Source: Aquilaria yunnanensis
Taxonomy: Eukaryota; Streptophyta; Magnoliopsida; Malvales; Thymelaeaceae
Assembly (NCBI GenBank): GCA_039654915.1
Contig: CM077597.1
Coordinates: 39,592,001 to 39,656,000 of the forward strand
Direction of reading: 5' to 3'
Length of the DNA: 64,000 nucleotides
Shown here one piece after another: positions 10,576 through 22,187 of this stretch. How positions within the stretch are numbered: position 1 is the stretch's first letter; each line of letters opens with the position of its first letter. Position numbers and translations under genes: made by a program. Below the pieces are notes generated by a model. The model had not been told where the DNA came from and did no database searches. It saw nothing but the letters and a program-made list of their open reading frames with translations.

Positions 10576-10660
10576 TAATACAAGTCTTATGTAAGCTAAT
10601 CATATGTGGGACATTGTCTAGACTAAGCACTCGTGTAATTCAGAAGCTATCAAAACCTCA

Positions 10661-10673
10661 GGCTCTGATACCA
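10661..10673 (-). promoter_or_regulatory. Element B primer binding site
   Basis: The minus strand reads TGGTATCAGAGCC, complementary to initiator Met tRNA, just downstream of the 5' LTR. Confidence 0.9.
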
Positions 10674-10675
10674 AA

Positions 10676-13144
10676 CAAAGCCGGTCACACCACACATAGG
10701 TCCCAGCCCATGCACACTCCCCAACATCTACCAAAGGATTATCAACAAGTTGTATTTTAGGTGTTAACAACCTTAATTCAATTCAGCTAACTCAGTGTAC
10801 ATGGACATTAAGTCTTATTTTCTTAAGTTAATGGGCCTAGGAGGTGGCCCAGGAGGCTTTTAAGAATATTAGAAAAAAACCTTACAACAGAAGCAAGGCT
10901 CACTACCACTAACTTACAATACAAGCAAGGCTGTAATTGATAACTTGCATAACAAGCAAGGCCATAAAAGAAACCTTACAATACAAGCAAGGCATACACT
11001 CATGTAATAAGTGTCTAAGTTGTGTGACCCTTTCAAGGGTACTACCATGCATGGTAACAAAGAAGTCCGCCTAAGTCTTTAATGCATATGAACATTCAGC
11101 CAAGCTAGAAGAAAAGAGGTTTTCCATTCAAACACATCCATCAGTTATATATATACAAGCCTTACTTGGCTCATAAGCATCCATCATTTACATGTCCAAA
11201 ACCATCATCCACCAAGCATAATTTGGCATACAAAAGTACTCCAAGTACCACAAAACCTAGGTGCACCCGAGACTACACATATGTACAACAAAAGTTAGCC
11301 TATAGAGTACACATAACTTGGCCACATGCCAAGGTTCACCAAAGTTCAAAGTTTACCACATTATGCTTACAACCCGAGAAATTCACTCTAAAAAAAGAAC
11401 CTTAAGTGTGCCACAGAGGAGCACACACTGCAACACTAGGCCTATTTCCATGTTCATGGCCATAAATGTGAAGACCATAATCAAAGCAATCGTCCAAACA
11501 TCCATCCTGCTCACCTAGATAGTATTCCCACCATTAACCAAACCTGCAAAACTTGGAACATAAGTTTGGCTGAAACCATATTCGTAAGACTTGTCCACAT
11601 ATTAAACCATTACAAGACAAGAACAAGTTGGCAACATACCTCAATAACAATGTGCAATTCCTAGCACAATTACAAGCAAACACAAGCACTCAATCAAGCT
11701 CTATATCCTTGCCTGAAACACAACAATATAGGTAGTGAGTAATTATACTGAGTAGGATTCATGTGTATACAACTCACTTTGAGTCAATTTAGTTAAGCCT
11801 GAGGCTTGACCTCCTTAGCTCCGTAGAATTCTAGCAAGAAAGACACTAAAACACCAAGATACAATATATATACACATGATAGCCGAAACAATATATGACT
11901 CTAAACATAAAGCAAGGTGGGTTAGCACACACAAAGGATCAAACAAGCAAGCAACACACACACACAAAACACCACCACCTCTCGGCTAAGGTTAGCAAGT
12001 GTCCATAGGTCCAATAATTTAAGTTCTCCTTCTCATTTGCACAACCCATTCCACTAGAGCTCCGAATTACATAGTAAGCTGGCCATTCTCACTATGAATT
12101 CTAACACTTGCCTTTAATTGAATAGCTAATCAAACCACATATGCCCAAATCTCCTCAATATGCCCATCAAGCGTACTAAGATCATATAGCATTATGTAAC
12201 CATCACTTAGCAGCTCTATCTACTTGATCATGGAAATTCTACCAAGAATCCAAGTAGAAACATGAACCCTACCTCAATTTTGAGCTTGAATGGTCTCGGT
12301 TTTGCTTGAACTTTTCAAGACGGAGGGCAAGCTTCACACCAAGGCCACCTAGCTGCAATCTCCTTTGAAGACTAAGCTCGATTAGGCCTTCAAGCTTGCA
12401 ATTCTTCTCTAAGTTAGCATGAAACTGGAAGCAACTCACAAGAACTTCCAAGAACAACACAAGGCTCTCAAGACTCGGCCAAGCTCACAAATGAAAGGCT
12501 TTGGCCGAAACAAGTTTTTAATTTGCTAACTGGAATCATGCTTAACCAGTTATAGCCACTTGTACTAAAAAATGGCTTAATGCCACTCTCGGCCTTGAAC
12601 TGAATTGCATGGCTCTTTTAGCCCATCAATAATCCATTACTTCATTTTTAGTCACTAAAATACATATTCATTTTGGCACGAACTTTGTTTCTTGGCATAC
12701 ATTGCCAAGTATAACTTAAAATGACCTAAAATGGCCAATTTTCTTTTGCACATTTCGCCTAAGTCTTCAAGATAATGGAGTATTATGAAGACAATGGAGC
12801 AAGGCATGATTATTGGTGGGAGACAAACATGACTGGTTATGCCATGTGTCCAAGAAAGTGGCTAATGCTCCACTAGTCCTTGTATTAATTTACATGGCTA
12901 ATTTTGCTTGTTTAAGCTCCACAGTTTCACTTGTAACGCTAGTTTAAGTGTACAATTTGGTCCTCAAACTTTATTTCATGCCAAAGACACCATAGTCTTA
13001 ATTGTTCATGTGCAATTTGGATCCACACGATCCTGGCCTTGTACATACACTCCCATTCACATGTTTTAGTCCAATCCCTCATTTCTAATTGGTGTATTCT
13101 CTATTTTCTTGGCGAAATCCAAGTACTTAGGGGTGGTCCTAGCA
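10676..13144 (-). repeat. Element B 5' LTR, about 2.47 kb
   Basis: It begins TGCTAGGACC at 13144 on the minus strand and ends by the primer site. The exact inner end is uncertain because no CA is seen there. Long LTRs fit Del/Tekay. A motif close to acaagcaaggc occurs four times at 10881-10993. No genes are seen in it. Confidence 0.8.
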
Positions 13145-13331
13145 TCCACCTTTGGGTATAAGTGATTGTAATGCTAGTTAGCTATGTAATGGTAAGTACT
13201 GTGATTCCTACATGGGTGGGCTAGCCTATGTATGAATTTGTAGCACCATGTGAAATAATTGACCAATGGAATTAAGTAATGAAACAATCTAAGTGTGTAC
13301 TTCCCAATGTTCAATTGGCTGAGACTATGGA
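13145..13331. other. Unassigned 187 bp between elements B and C
   Basis: I see no ORF, repeat or match to another part of the window. It does not match the start of the C LTR at 35685, so that part of the 5' LTR of C is missing or replaced. Confidence 0.5.
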
Positions 13332-13886
13332 TTTATGAAGCTACCAACCCCGAAAATATGGAGCCACCATCCTCGATAGAGGAAAAAGTTTCCTGAAGAT
13401 GGTCCGCTCATCTGAAAGGCCTTCCCTAGTAGTCCTCAGGGATAAATCGTTGCCTAAAGGGGTCTCACGGTGAAATGACAGAGATAGTTCAGGAGCCTCT
13501 GACAAAGAGACCTCACACATGCCCCTACCCTCTTCTTAGAACAGCCTACAGCCAGCTTGAGATACCTGCTTCTAAAGGTACAAACCAGATGTAGCCAAAT
13601 ATGTGTCATGATCTAGATAGGCTGTGTAAAATGGCCTCTTCCTTCCACCCTCCTATGAATACTTAGAAGGGTCCTTGGTAAGAACAACGGGACTATCTTT
13701 TCCTTACTCTTTGCTTTCAAACAACTTCTCTCCCCTGTGCTGACTTGGGCATTAGAGGCTCATCCCCCAAAAACATACTCTGAGGAACTCCTAGCCCACA
13801 TTCGTCAAAGTCTTGTAGATATCTTATCATCGGAAGTCCCCTTTTTAGGCCAACATGTTATACAGCGAGGATGTCACTGGGCATCA
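13332..13886 (+). repeat. Element C 5' LTR, lacking about 175 bp at its start
   Basis: It matches 35862-36416 and ends GGCATCA directly before the primer site. The LTR start seen at 35685 is missing here. Confidence 0.85.
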
Positions 13887-13908
13887 TTTCGCGCCATCTG
13901 TGGGAACC
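13887..13908 (+). promoter_or_regulatory. Element C primer binding site, Tat type
   Basis: TTTCGCGCCATCTGTGGGAA follows the LTR, a slightly mutated form of TTTGGCGCCGTCTGTGGGAA in element D. This type of site is usual for Tat/Ogre elements. Confidence 0.82.
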
Positions 13909-15598
13909 CATTCTTGGGTCGCTGTTGTTGAGACCCAGCGTTCAAAGGGTAAGGGACTCCTGAGATCTTAATCCCTACCTGAGGAAAAATTTCCTCTGAT
14001 GGTCACGATGGGCTTTCTACATAATTTTGAGCACTCTATCATGGTCAAATACAGCTCGACCAAAGGTGGTCACAACCACCTCTGAAGGGAAAGACATCTT
14101 CTCTAGCCACCCCGTCAGGAGAAAAGCCCTAGGTCACCTCACCGTGGCACTAGAAGTTGGGGTTCTCACGATGAGTCCTCAATTAAGTGCATACCATGTA
14201 GGGGACGTCACACTAAAGGAATGGTGTAAAAAGGGCCCAGGACTTCCCACTGGTGAAGTCTGCCCCTAGATAGGACATCCCAGTTCCCCCACCAATGAAG
14301 TTACTCACCCAAAGGAAGGCGTCGCTCTCCGTTGCCAGCAACTACCAGGCAACGAGGAGAGGACAGTGCTACCATGGTCATGGAGAGAATCTTGGAGAGA
14401 ATCCTTGAGAGGTTAAAGAAGGCGGAAAAATAGGTTTCCCGAAAGCTTGTCTGGCCAAGGTTGTCAGAGACCTTCACCGAAGAAGAGTCACCCTTCATCC
14501 GTATGATAATAGAGGCACCAATGCCCAACAATTTTTGAGTACCACACCTAGAGACATATGATAGGAGCAGCGAACCCCAAGCCCACCTGACGAAATAGAG
14601 GCACAGCATGGTTTTGCATGGTGTTGATGATGCCACCCTCTGCAAGTGTTTCAAAGTCACCTTGTCAGGACCAGCAACTGTGTGGTATAACTCCTTGGCT
14701 CCTAGAACAATAATGGGTTTCCAGGAGTTATCCACCGCATTCATCCAGCAGTTCATTGGAAGCAGGCCCATGGCAAAGATGTTCATCCAAATGTTTGAAA
14801 TAGCTAAAAAAAATGGTGAGACCATTCGGGACTATGTCGAGAGGTTCAACCTAGAAGCTCTCAATGTGCCCAACTTTCATTGGGAAATCCGCATCTTTGC
14901 CATGATCAGGGGGCTCAAGAAGGACTCACAACTCTTCTATGAGTTCTCCAAAGACCCCACTGACACCATCAAAGAATTCTATTGAAGGGCAGAGCAGAAC
15001 ATGACAGCCGAGGAGCTAAGAATGGGAGACCTAAAGTCTAAGCATAGTCACTTCAAGAGTCACAGTCATCAACCTCGGTATTCCACCGACAGAAGGGGCA
15101 AACCTTAGAAAACAAAGGGAAAGAAGCGAGTATCATTTACTCCGCTAAATACTACAAGAACGAACATCCTGATGGCCATGGAAAGGCAAGGAACCACAAT
15201 TCAACGTTTGAAGGCCATGACCTCAGATAATAAGAAGAACATGAAGAAATTCTTGTCAATTTCATCGGGACTATTGGCATGATATCAAAGATTGTTTCTA
15301 GCTGAGAATGCATATTGAATCTTTAATCAAGTAAGGGCAACTTCATCGCTAGCTGTGGATGTCATCGCCCAACGCTTGATAGAGAAAAGAAAAAGAGAGG
15401 AAAGAATAAGATGAGGACTATGATTCCGACCGACGTCAAAATCAAAGTCCCAAAAAGCTCCCACCACCTTTGGCAGGAATAATCCAGACAATCACCACTC
15501 GAATACCCACGGCTGAGAGGAAAAGGAAATTTTGGGAAATCTCGATGATGGAATTTGACAACCTAACGAACAAGATTGTTTAGAAAAATGGGTCTATC
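13909..15598 (+). pseudogene. gag: Element C leader and Gag, broken
   Basis: A leader of about 0.4 kb shows nothing recognisable. Gag is readable from about 14360. The clear block is 14608-14985, with DDATLCKCFKVTLSGPA and ETIRDYVERFN, about 75 % alike to D Gag. It ends at a TGA following EFY; element D has TGA at the same codon. The C-terminal part (15000-15598) holds further stops and a frameshift, including a decayed HRD-type zinc motif. A capsid role is inferred from the family. Confidence 0.82.
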
Positions 15599-16012
15599 GT
15601 GAAGTTTTCTCATGACGACCCTCTTCTAATCATGGCAAGGATAGGAAGCCGGGATGTCACAAGGGTGCTGATTGATGATGGGTCAAACACCAATATTATG
15701 TTCTCCCATTTGTTGCCAAACTTGGGCATCTCTAAGGGTGACCTTAAACCCATTACCTCTCCCAATTTTGGTGTAGGTCCCTCTGAACTCTCTCTACTAG
15801 AGTGGATCGATCTACCCTTGATGCTAAAGGGAACCTCGATTCAGATTAAGGAAGAGCTCTTTGGCTCCACCATGACGAGGTTCATCGTCATAGATGTCCC
15901 TTCTTCATACAATACCATCCTTAGGAGGCAGACACAGGGTGATCTTCACATTCATCCATATGTGAAATACCTAACGGTCACATTCGGCAGAAAGGAAGAG
16001 GACGCGGAATAG
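15599..16012 (+). pseudogene. pol (pr): Element C aspartic protease
   Basis: A 137-residue stretch has LIMARIGSRDVTRVLIDDGS, the active-site DDGSN being intact, followed by FIVIDVPSSYNTILRRQTQG. It is collinear with the D protease, where the Gly of DDGSN is Glu. A stop at 16010-16012 ends the frame before RT. Confidence 0.85.
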
Positions 16013-17640
16013 TCATCGATCAAGCGGAAGTAAGTAGAGTTTTTGTGAAAGCAAGACAGAGCACAATGAAAGTTCATACACAGACTCTGGGAGAGAATAG
16101 CATGGATGGCAAAGATGCAATAGAAGGAGAAAAAAGTGACCTTGAAAAAATAGAAACGGAGGATGTAGAACTTGTCTCAGGGTGAAGTACCCGAGTGGGG
16201 AAAAAACTTGCCGAAGGCGACAAGGAAAAGCTTGTATCTATTCTATTAATGAATAAAGATCTGTTTGCCTACTCTCTAAAGGAAATGCCTAGGGTAGACC
16301 CTAGCATAATTCAACACTATTTGAAAGTGTGCCCAGAGGTAAAGCTTGTTTGTCAGAAAAAACGTAGCCTCTTGGCACCTAAGAACAATTTCATTAAAAT
16401 CAAAGTCCAACAGTTAATGGAGCCTGGCATAATAAAAGAGGCCCAGTACCCCGAATGGCTCAACAATGTTGTTGTTGCCAAGAAGGAAGGGAGTGATAAA
16501 CTCTGAATGTGCATTGACTTTTGAAACATAAATTATGCCAGTCCAAAGAACTCGTATGCTTTGCCACTAATAGACCAATTAGGATATTCCACTGTCGAAT
16601 AGGGTCTACTTAGCTTCCCTGACACTTTTAGTGGATATAACCAATTTGGATGAATCCCAAAGATGAGGAAAAAACTGCCTTCATTACTGGAGTTGGGACC
16701 TATTATTACATCAGAATGCCCTTCAGCCTTAAAATTGCAGGAGCAACATACAAAAGACTGATGAACAAGGTATTCAGCTCCCAAATCGGGAAAAATATGG
16801 AAGTATATGTTGATGATATGATAGTTAACACCAAGCGGCCTAGTAGTCATATTGTAGACTTAAGGGAAACATTCCACCAACTTCAGGAATTCAAAATCCG
16901 TCTTAACCCTGAGAATTATGTGTTTAAGGTGATTGCTAGAAAATTCCATAGGTTTATGGTATCCAAAAGTGGTATCGAGGCCAACCCAGAAAAGGTCAAG
17001 GCCCTGCTAAGATTCCAAACTCTCTTGATGACCAGGGATGTGCAAAGGCTTACGGGAAGAATCAAAACCCTTAGCAGATTCATCTTCAGATACGGGGACC
17101 GGTGTTGACCATTCTTCAAAGTGCTCACCAAAGCAACAAAAAATGAAGGCAACTTCAGTTCCAAGGAGCACCCCTGGACCAAAGGTTGCAAAAAAGCTTG
17201 GGATGAACTCAAGAGCTACTTAACCTGTCTACCGACACTTCGGCAGCCGCTAGAAGGAGAACCTCTCATCCTCTACCTCACCGTAACCAAAAAGGCAGTA
17301 AGTTTGGTACTTGTAAGGGAAATGGGAGGAAGGCGGTGGCCAGTATACTATGTGAGCAAGTCTTTGCACAATGCCAAAGTTAGGTACCCTTTTCTGCAAA
17401 AGGCCATCTATGCCCCAATGTTGGCAAGCAAGAGGCTACGGCCTTATTTCCAAGGACATCCCATCACTTTTCAAAGTAACTTACGTTTTAGGGATGTCAT
17501 GAGAAGGGTAGACCACTATGGAAGATTATCAAAGTGGTGCATCGAGATCGGTGACTACGATATCACCTATGAGCCAAGAAGGGCAATAATGGCCCAAGAA
17601 TTGGTGGATTTCATCACCGAAGTACCAAGAACCAAAGGTA
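16013..17640 (+). pseudogene. pol (rt-rnh): Element C reverse transcriptase and RNase H, broken
   Basis: 16195-16506 is the RT entry (EWLNNVVVAKKEGS). Stops and frame changes follow around 16504-16650. 16650-17108 carries the palm with catalytic EVYVDDMIV. 17121-17640 gives the connection and first RNase H (KAWDELKSYL, YYVSKSLHNAKVRYPFLQKA, SKWCIEIGDYDI). The order and residues match D closely. It cannot give a full enzyme. Confidence 0.87.
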
Positions 17641-18095
17641 CTCCAGAGGACCCCGGAAGTGATGAACCTGAGTGGACACTCTTCATCGATGGTACCTCCT
17701 GTTCGGAACATCAAGGAGCCAGAGTGATTCTGCGGGGACCCGAAGGTATGGAAGCTTCAATGTCCATCAAGTTCGATTTCAGTGTCACCAATAACATGGC
17801 CAAAATATGAAGCCCTCATAACAGGTTTATGATTGGTAAAAATAATTAGAGTGAAAAATCTATAGGCCAACAGTGATTCTTAGCTTATGGTCTGACAGAA
17901 GGGGGGGACTATGGAGCAAAAAACCCAAACTTGGCAAAGTACCATGATCTCATAAAAAGGCTTATCGAAGAATTTGACAGAGTGGAAATAGGAAACATAC
18001 CCCGATGAGATAATATGAAAGTGGATACTTTGGCCAAATTAAAGGAGTCCATCGAAGTACTAGATCAACTGAGTATAGCAATAATGTCCATAGCA
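17641..18095 (+). pseudogene. pol (arnh): Element C second RNase H (aRNH), broken
   Basis: PEWTLFIDGTSCSEHQGA gives the first catalytic Asp (FIDGT). The frame is then lost at 17808, where the block with the catalytic Glu begins. Later blocks are recognisable by comparison with D but contain stops. A second RNase H after the normal one is a mark of the Tat lineage. Confidence 0.8.
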
Positions 18096-19341
18096 ATGTA
18101 AGGTAGAAGATGGAAGGATCCTATCAAGAAATATCTCGCAACTTTGGAACTTCTCGAAGACCTTCTTGAAGCTGTGAAAATGTGAAACTGCTCGGGTAGA
18201 TACTTTTTCATCGGGGAAGAATTGTACTGACAAGGGTATGCAAATTACAAATGTGTATCAGCGAAGAGGACAGTGAGATAGTCTTCAAAGAAGTCCATGA
18301 AGGGGCTTGCGGCTCTCACATCGAGATGAACGCCCTCGCTAGAGTACTACTTCTGCAAGGATATTTCTAGCCTATTATAAGGAATGATGTGAAGCAGTTT
18401 GTCCAAAAATGTGACAAGTGCCAGAGACACACACCCTTTCAAAGAGTACCCTCGAAGTGATAACTTCGGCAAACTATCCTTGCCCTTTCAATGTTCAGGT
18501 TATTGACCTCATTAGCCCTCTCCCAATGGCTTTAGAATGAGTGAAGTTCTGCGTTGTTGCAGTGCATTATTTCAATAAGTAGATCAAGGCAGAGCCTTTG
18601 GCAGCAATTTCAGCAAAGGGCATACAGATATTTGTCTGGAAGAACATCATATGTAGATTCGGTGTGCTGAGGGTGATAGTAGCGAATAATGGTTCCCAAT
18701 TCACTGATAAGGGATTTCAGGAATTCACAACCAATCCTGGGATAAAATTGCACTTCGCCCTAGTTGCCCATCCTCATAGTAGTGGACAAGTTGAAGTGTG
18801 TAATAGGACTATAAAAGATGGTCTAAAAATGAGGTTGAAAAAGGTGAAGGGGAAATGGCCGAGAGAACTCCCAAGCGTGCTGTAGAGTTATCAAACAACT
18901 ACTAGAAGGGCCACGGTTGAGACACCTTTTTCACTCATCTTTGGCATCGAGGTCATTATCCTTGTCGAGGTCGTGCAACCATCTATTAGAATACAGGTGT
19001 TCGACAAAGATGGGAAGAAGCTCGGTTTAAGGACCAACTTAGATATGATTTACGAACACAGAAAGATGGCCAAACTCAAAAGAAAAGCTTTTCAGTAGAG
19101 GGTAGCCATCTCTGCAGACTTGCATGTCAAGCCTAAAAAGATCAAGAAATGAGACCTGGTTCTTTGAAAAGCTGAATTGGAACCCCAAAGACCATCTCAT
19201 AATGTAGTTCGGGCAAATTGGGAAGGACCTTATTTGGTCCTCGAGGAAGTTCTGCCAGGAGTCTATAAGCTTGGGAATACTGAAGAAGAAGAGTTGAAAA
19301 ACACATGGCATTCTGACTCTTTGAAAAAAATCTACACTTAG
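18096..19341 (+). pseudogene. pol (int): Element C integrase, broken
   Basis: A zinc-domain remnant lies at about 18290-18450 (EEVHEGA-like stretch, then CDKCQRH). 18598-18885 is the core, with ANNGSQF where the family has ADNGSQF, so the second catalytic Asp is Asn. Glu is present in GQVEVCNRT. The C-terminal part ends NTWHSDSLKKIYT with its stop at 19339-19341, matching the D ending. Several stops break it, including one near 18883. Confidence 0.85.
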
Positions 19342-19373
19342 AAAAATTTCAAGTGAAAATTTGAGTAGAGTAC

Positions 19374-19641
19374 CCCCCAAAGGAGGTGAACCGAATGTGG
19401 TTGCTTCCGAAAGTGCATGAGTAGTATTGTACAAGATTTACCAAAGGTGGTCAACTGAATATGGTTGGTGCCGAAGGTACTTAACTATATCTGCACAAAG
19501 CAAGTTTTACCAAAGGTGGTCAACCAAACATAGTTGATCCCAAAGGTACTTAACTATTTTTGTACAAAGCAAGTCTGTTGAAGAAGGTTGACCAAAGTTG
19601 GTTGATCCTAAGTGTGGCTAACCAAATATGGTTGATTCCAT
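19374..19641 (+). repeat. Degenerate tandem repeat of about 70 bp, nearly 4 copies, in element C 3' region
   Basis: Copies start near 19378, 19438, 19507 and 19578. Each has a core close to ACCAAAGGTGGTCAAC then ATGGTTGAT. The middle two are the closest match. Tandem repeats between pol and the 3' LTR are a known trait of Tat/Ogre elements. 19642-19936 beyond it shows nothing further. Confidence 0.82.
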
Positions 19642-19936
19642 TCTTAAACATTTAGGATGATATTTAGTACTCACCAATGATAATTGAGCATTACCTTTTG
19701 AGAGACTATTGTTGTGAATCCTTGATAACATCTTTTATGGATAATACACCACAAATGAGCTCATCGCTAAAGATGGTTAAACACTGAAGAATGCAACAAT
19801 GCCCGAAGTCGTACCCATCATGGACTTAGCCAAAATGTTGGGCAAAAAAAAAGGGGGAAAGTTCCAGTAAGTTCCACTGATGAAGTATAAAGTACAAAAA
19901 AAAGGGGAAGAAAAGAAAAGAGCTATGCTCTATTGC

Positions 19937-22187
19937 TTATCGGGCCCATCATCGGGCTTCTTGGCAATAGCACCCTCACTGTCATCATCTTCGATGGTGT
20001 CATCATCCTCATCATCAACAACTGAAGGTGGATGAGTAAAAAGGTTGAGGTACTCTATTCTCAACCAGGGTCAAAAAGGACCGTTGGGGATGTCAAGCGC
20101 CCATAGAAAGGAGATGTCGAGGTTTGGGTACAGGGAAAGGACTTAATGACGGGCAAGGCAAAAGCCATCTTGGAATGAAGACTTGGTTGCTTCATTTGAC
20201 TTTTCCTTTTCAACCTTCAAATCCTCCAACTCCTTCTTCAATGCTTTGACCTCCTTCTCCAATTTCTTCTTCTTCTTATTCTTTTCCTTCTTCAGCTGCT
20301 GGATCTCGATAAGAAAGCCAGCATTGATCCTCAATGCCTTCATGAAATTGGCAACTTCATCTTCCTTTTCCTTCCGAAGGGCCTCGCCCTCTGACGACAG
20401 CTCCACAACCTTCGTGCTTAGGTCAGAGATTTTGGAGGTAAACTCCTCAACTAGCCCCTTCCTCTGGGAGGTTGGCCAAGTCCTCTTTGGCAATTTTGTT
20501 GATCTCATCTTATTTAACAATTGAACTTGCAAACAGTTCCTTGGCCTTGGCCAAGTTCTCCTCTGACTAACTTCGAACTGAAGGCTGTTTGGTTGCCTAG
20601 GCCCAAAAATATCCTCTGTATGCCAATAGTTGCAAAAAAGAGAACTCCGAATATGGGTCACAAGCAATAAAGACTCAAAAATTTTTCTAACTCCTAAGGG
20701 CTAAAGTTTACTTGGGCAGCATACTCGATCATTTGAGATGGGAAGACCTCCTCATTAGGGCACTCTTCAGTTAAAGTTTGGAAGGTGGCATTGGTCATAA
20801 TGCCCCTCGCCATCTGAAGGGCCATCTTTTGGCTATCTTCAAAGAACAGGTCCATGTCCTCAGTAAAGGTCTAAAAGAGCTACCTCAGGACCTTGTCCTT
20901 CGGGATCTTGGAGTCCCGAATGGTCCTCCACCAAAAGTGGTCCATCATCCATACCGATCAGCCCCTGTCCTCTGAAAAGTCATGCCAAAGTTATGTTATT
21001 ACATTATCTGTTGGCCATTCATATACAAGGTCTAAAATACCAAAAAATCTCAAACTCATAGATGAATGGCTCAGAGACAAAGTTGGTGGAAGTTTGGTGC
21101 CCTCCCCGTTAGACTCACTGACATCTAGCACTTCGATAGGAATATCCTTGCCCTTCATTCTTCATCTCTCTTGGGCATATTCAGCTGAAATCTCCCCCAA
21201 TGAAGTCCCCAATGTCTCGATAGGAACATTGGGACTTAGAGAGGTTATGTAGATGGCCAACTCTGAGGGCGGGTTAGCATGCACAGTCGTTTGATCCAGT
21301 GCCTCAGCTTAATCTTCGGGGTGAGGGGGAAGGGAGTCCTCCTTATTTTTCTTTGACTTTGGTGCCAAGGATGATCCAGCTGGCGCCTTCTTCCTCTTGG
21401 GTGCCTTCTTATTCTTTTGCTCCATTTCTTAGCCTGGTCGAGCAACAGGCTTTTGTAAAAAGCTACAGATTTGTCACCCATCTCTGCAAAAGGAAAGATA
21501 TCAATGTAATTATCAGAAATTCTAATTCCATGCTTTGAGGAATAGCTTACTTTTTATGAGGCCAAGATAAGTGAGTTTGCCCTGAAGGAGCAGAACAGGC
21601 CACACTTTCTTCCCATCCACCAACGGCTTTGGCATATCTTTATCGGTGACATGTTCTTGGACTACCCCAAGCTCCCGAAGAACCTCCTCGGTCATAACCT
21701 CCATCTAATGAGGAAAGGGTAGAGAGAGTGCGCAGGTACCTCGGCATCCCAGTCAGTGACAACCCATATATGACTATCGAACTCCTCAAACCAAGACTCC
21801 AATTCTAAAGGTAATAGCTTCCTCGGTTCTACTACATTAGTGGCTAGGGTACCCAAAGCCCATTGAGCGGGAAGATCTACCCACTTCTCATCAATCCCCA
21901 TGAAGAAGTACTACTTCTGCCACCCTCACCTACTGTCTTTGGTGTCGAAGGTGAAAGTAAATTTCTCACTCCTGGATCCTTGAGGGAGCAAGAAGTAGAA
22001 TCCCCCCTTTGAGATAGGGTGAAGTTTGTAGTATTGGAGAAAGAAGACAAAATGTAAGGCAATTTTGAGAACCCCACACATGCATCGGAAGGCACTGAAG
22101 TAGGCGTGGAAGCTCGAAGGCATATGGTTGATGGCTATGCTATGGAATTGGCAGAAGTCCAAAACCACCTTCAGCGGTGGATAGCGA
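19937..22187 (-). pseudogene. Element C antisense gene, exons 1 (part) to 4, decayed
   Basis: On the strand opposite to gag-pol, segments match the antisense gene of element D in order. 22187-21551 is the N-terminal domain (FCQFHSIAINHMPSSF, YYKLHPISKGGFYFLLP). 21483-21245 starts MGD. About 20985-20712 has FTEDMDLF. 20629-19937 is the coiled-coil region (KALKKELEDLKVEKEKS, DGFCLARH). Intron 1 (21550-21484) keeps GTAAGC and TTTTGCAG. Intron 3 (20711-20630) keeps the GTAAAC donor, but its acceptor is now AA. Stops and frameshifts make it a relic. The first 75 codons are displaced to 32213-32435 by F1. The product resembles the plant putative gypsy type transposon family (Transposase_28); its function is unknown. 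Confidence 0.78.

Larger units (their letters stand above)
5239..13144 (-). mobile_element. Element B: decayed Del/Tekay-like Ty3/gypsy chromovirus
   Basis: Read on the minus strand the order is LTR (13144-10676), primer site, Gag, protease, RT, RNase H, integrase with chromodomain, polypurine tract and the start of the 3' LTR (5504-5239). The 3' LTR is cut by element A, so its remainder should lie before the window. LTR starts TGYTAGGACC. Frames are broken by many stops, so it is inactive. Confidence 0.9.

Noticed and set aside
10881..10993. CRISPR-like spaced repeats
   Set aside because: Only four imperfect short copies within a plant LTR. No CRISPR features are expected in this genome.
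20183..20524. Phe/Ser-rich plus-strand ORF
   Set aside because: It is the antisense of the coiled-coil exon of the C antisense gene, where Lys/Glu codons read as Phe/Ser/Leu.
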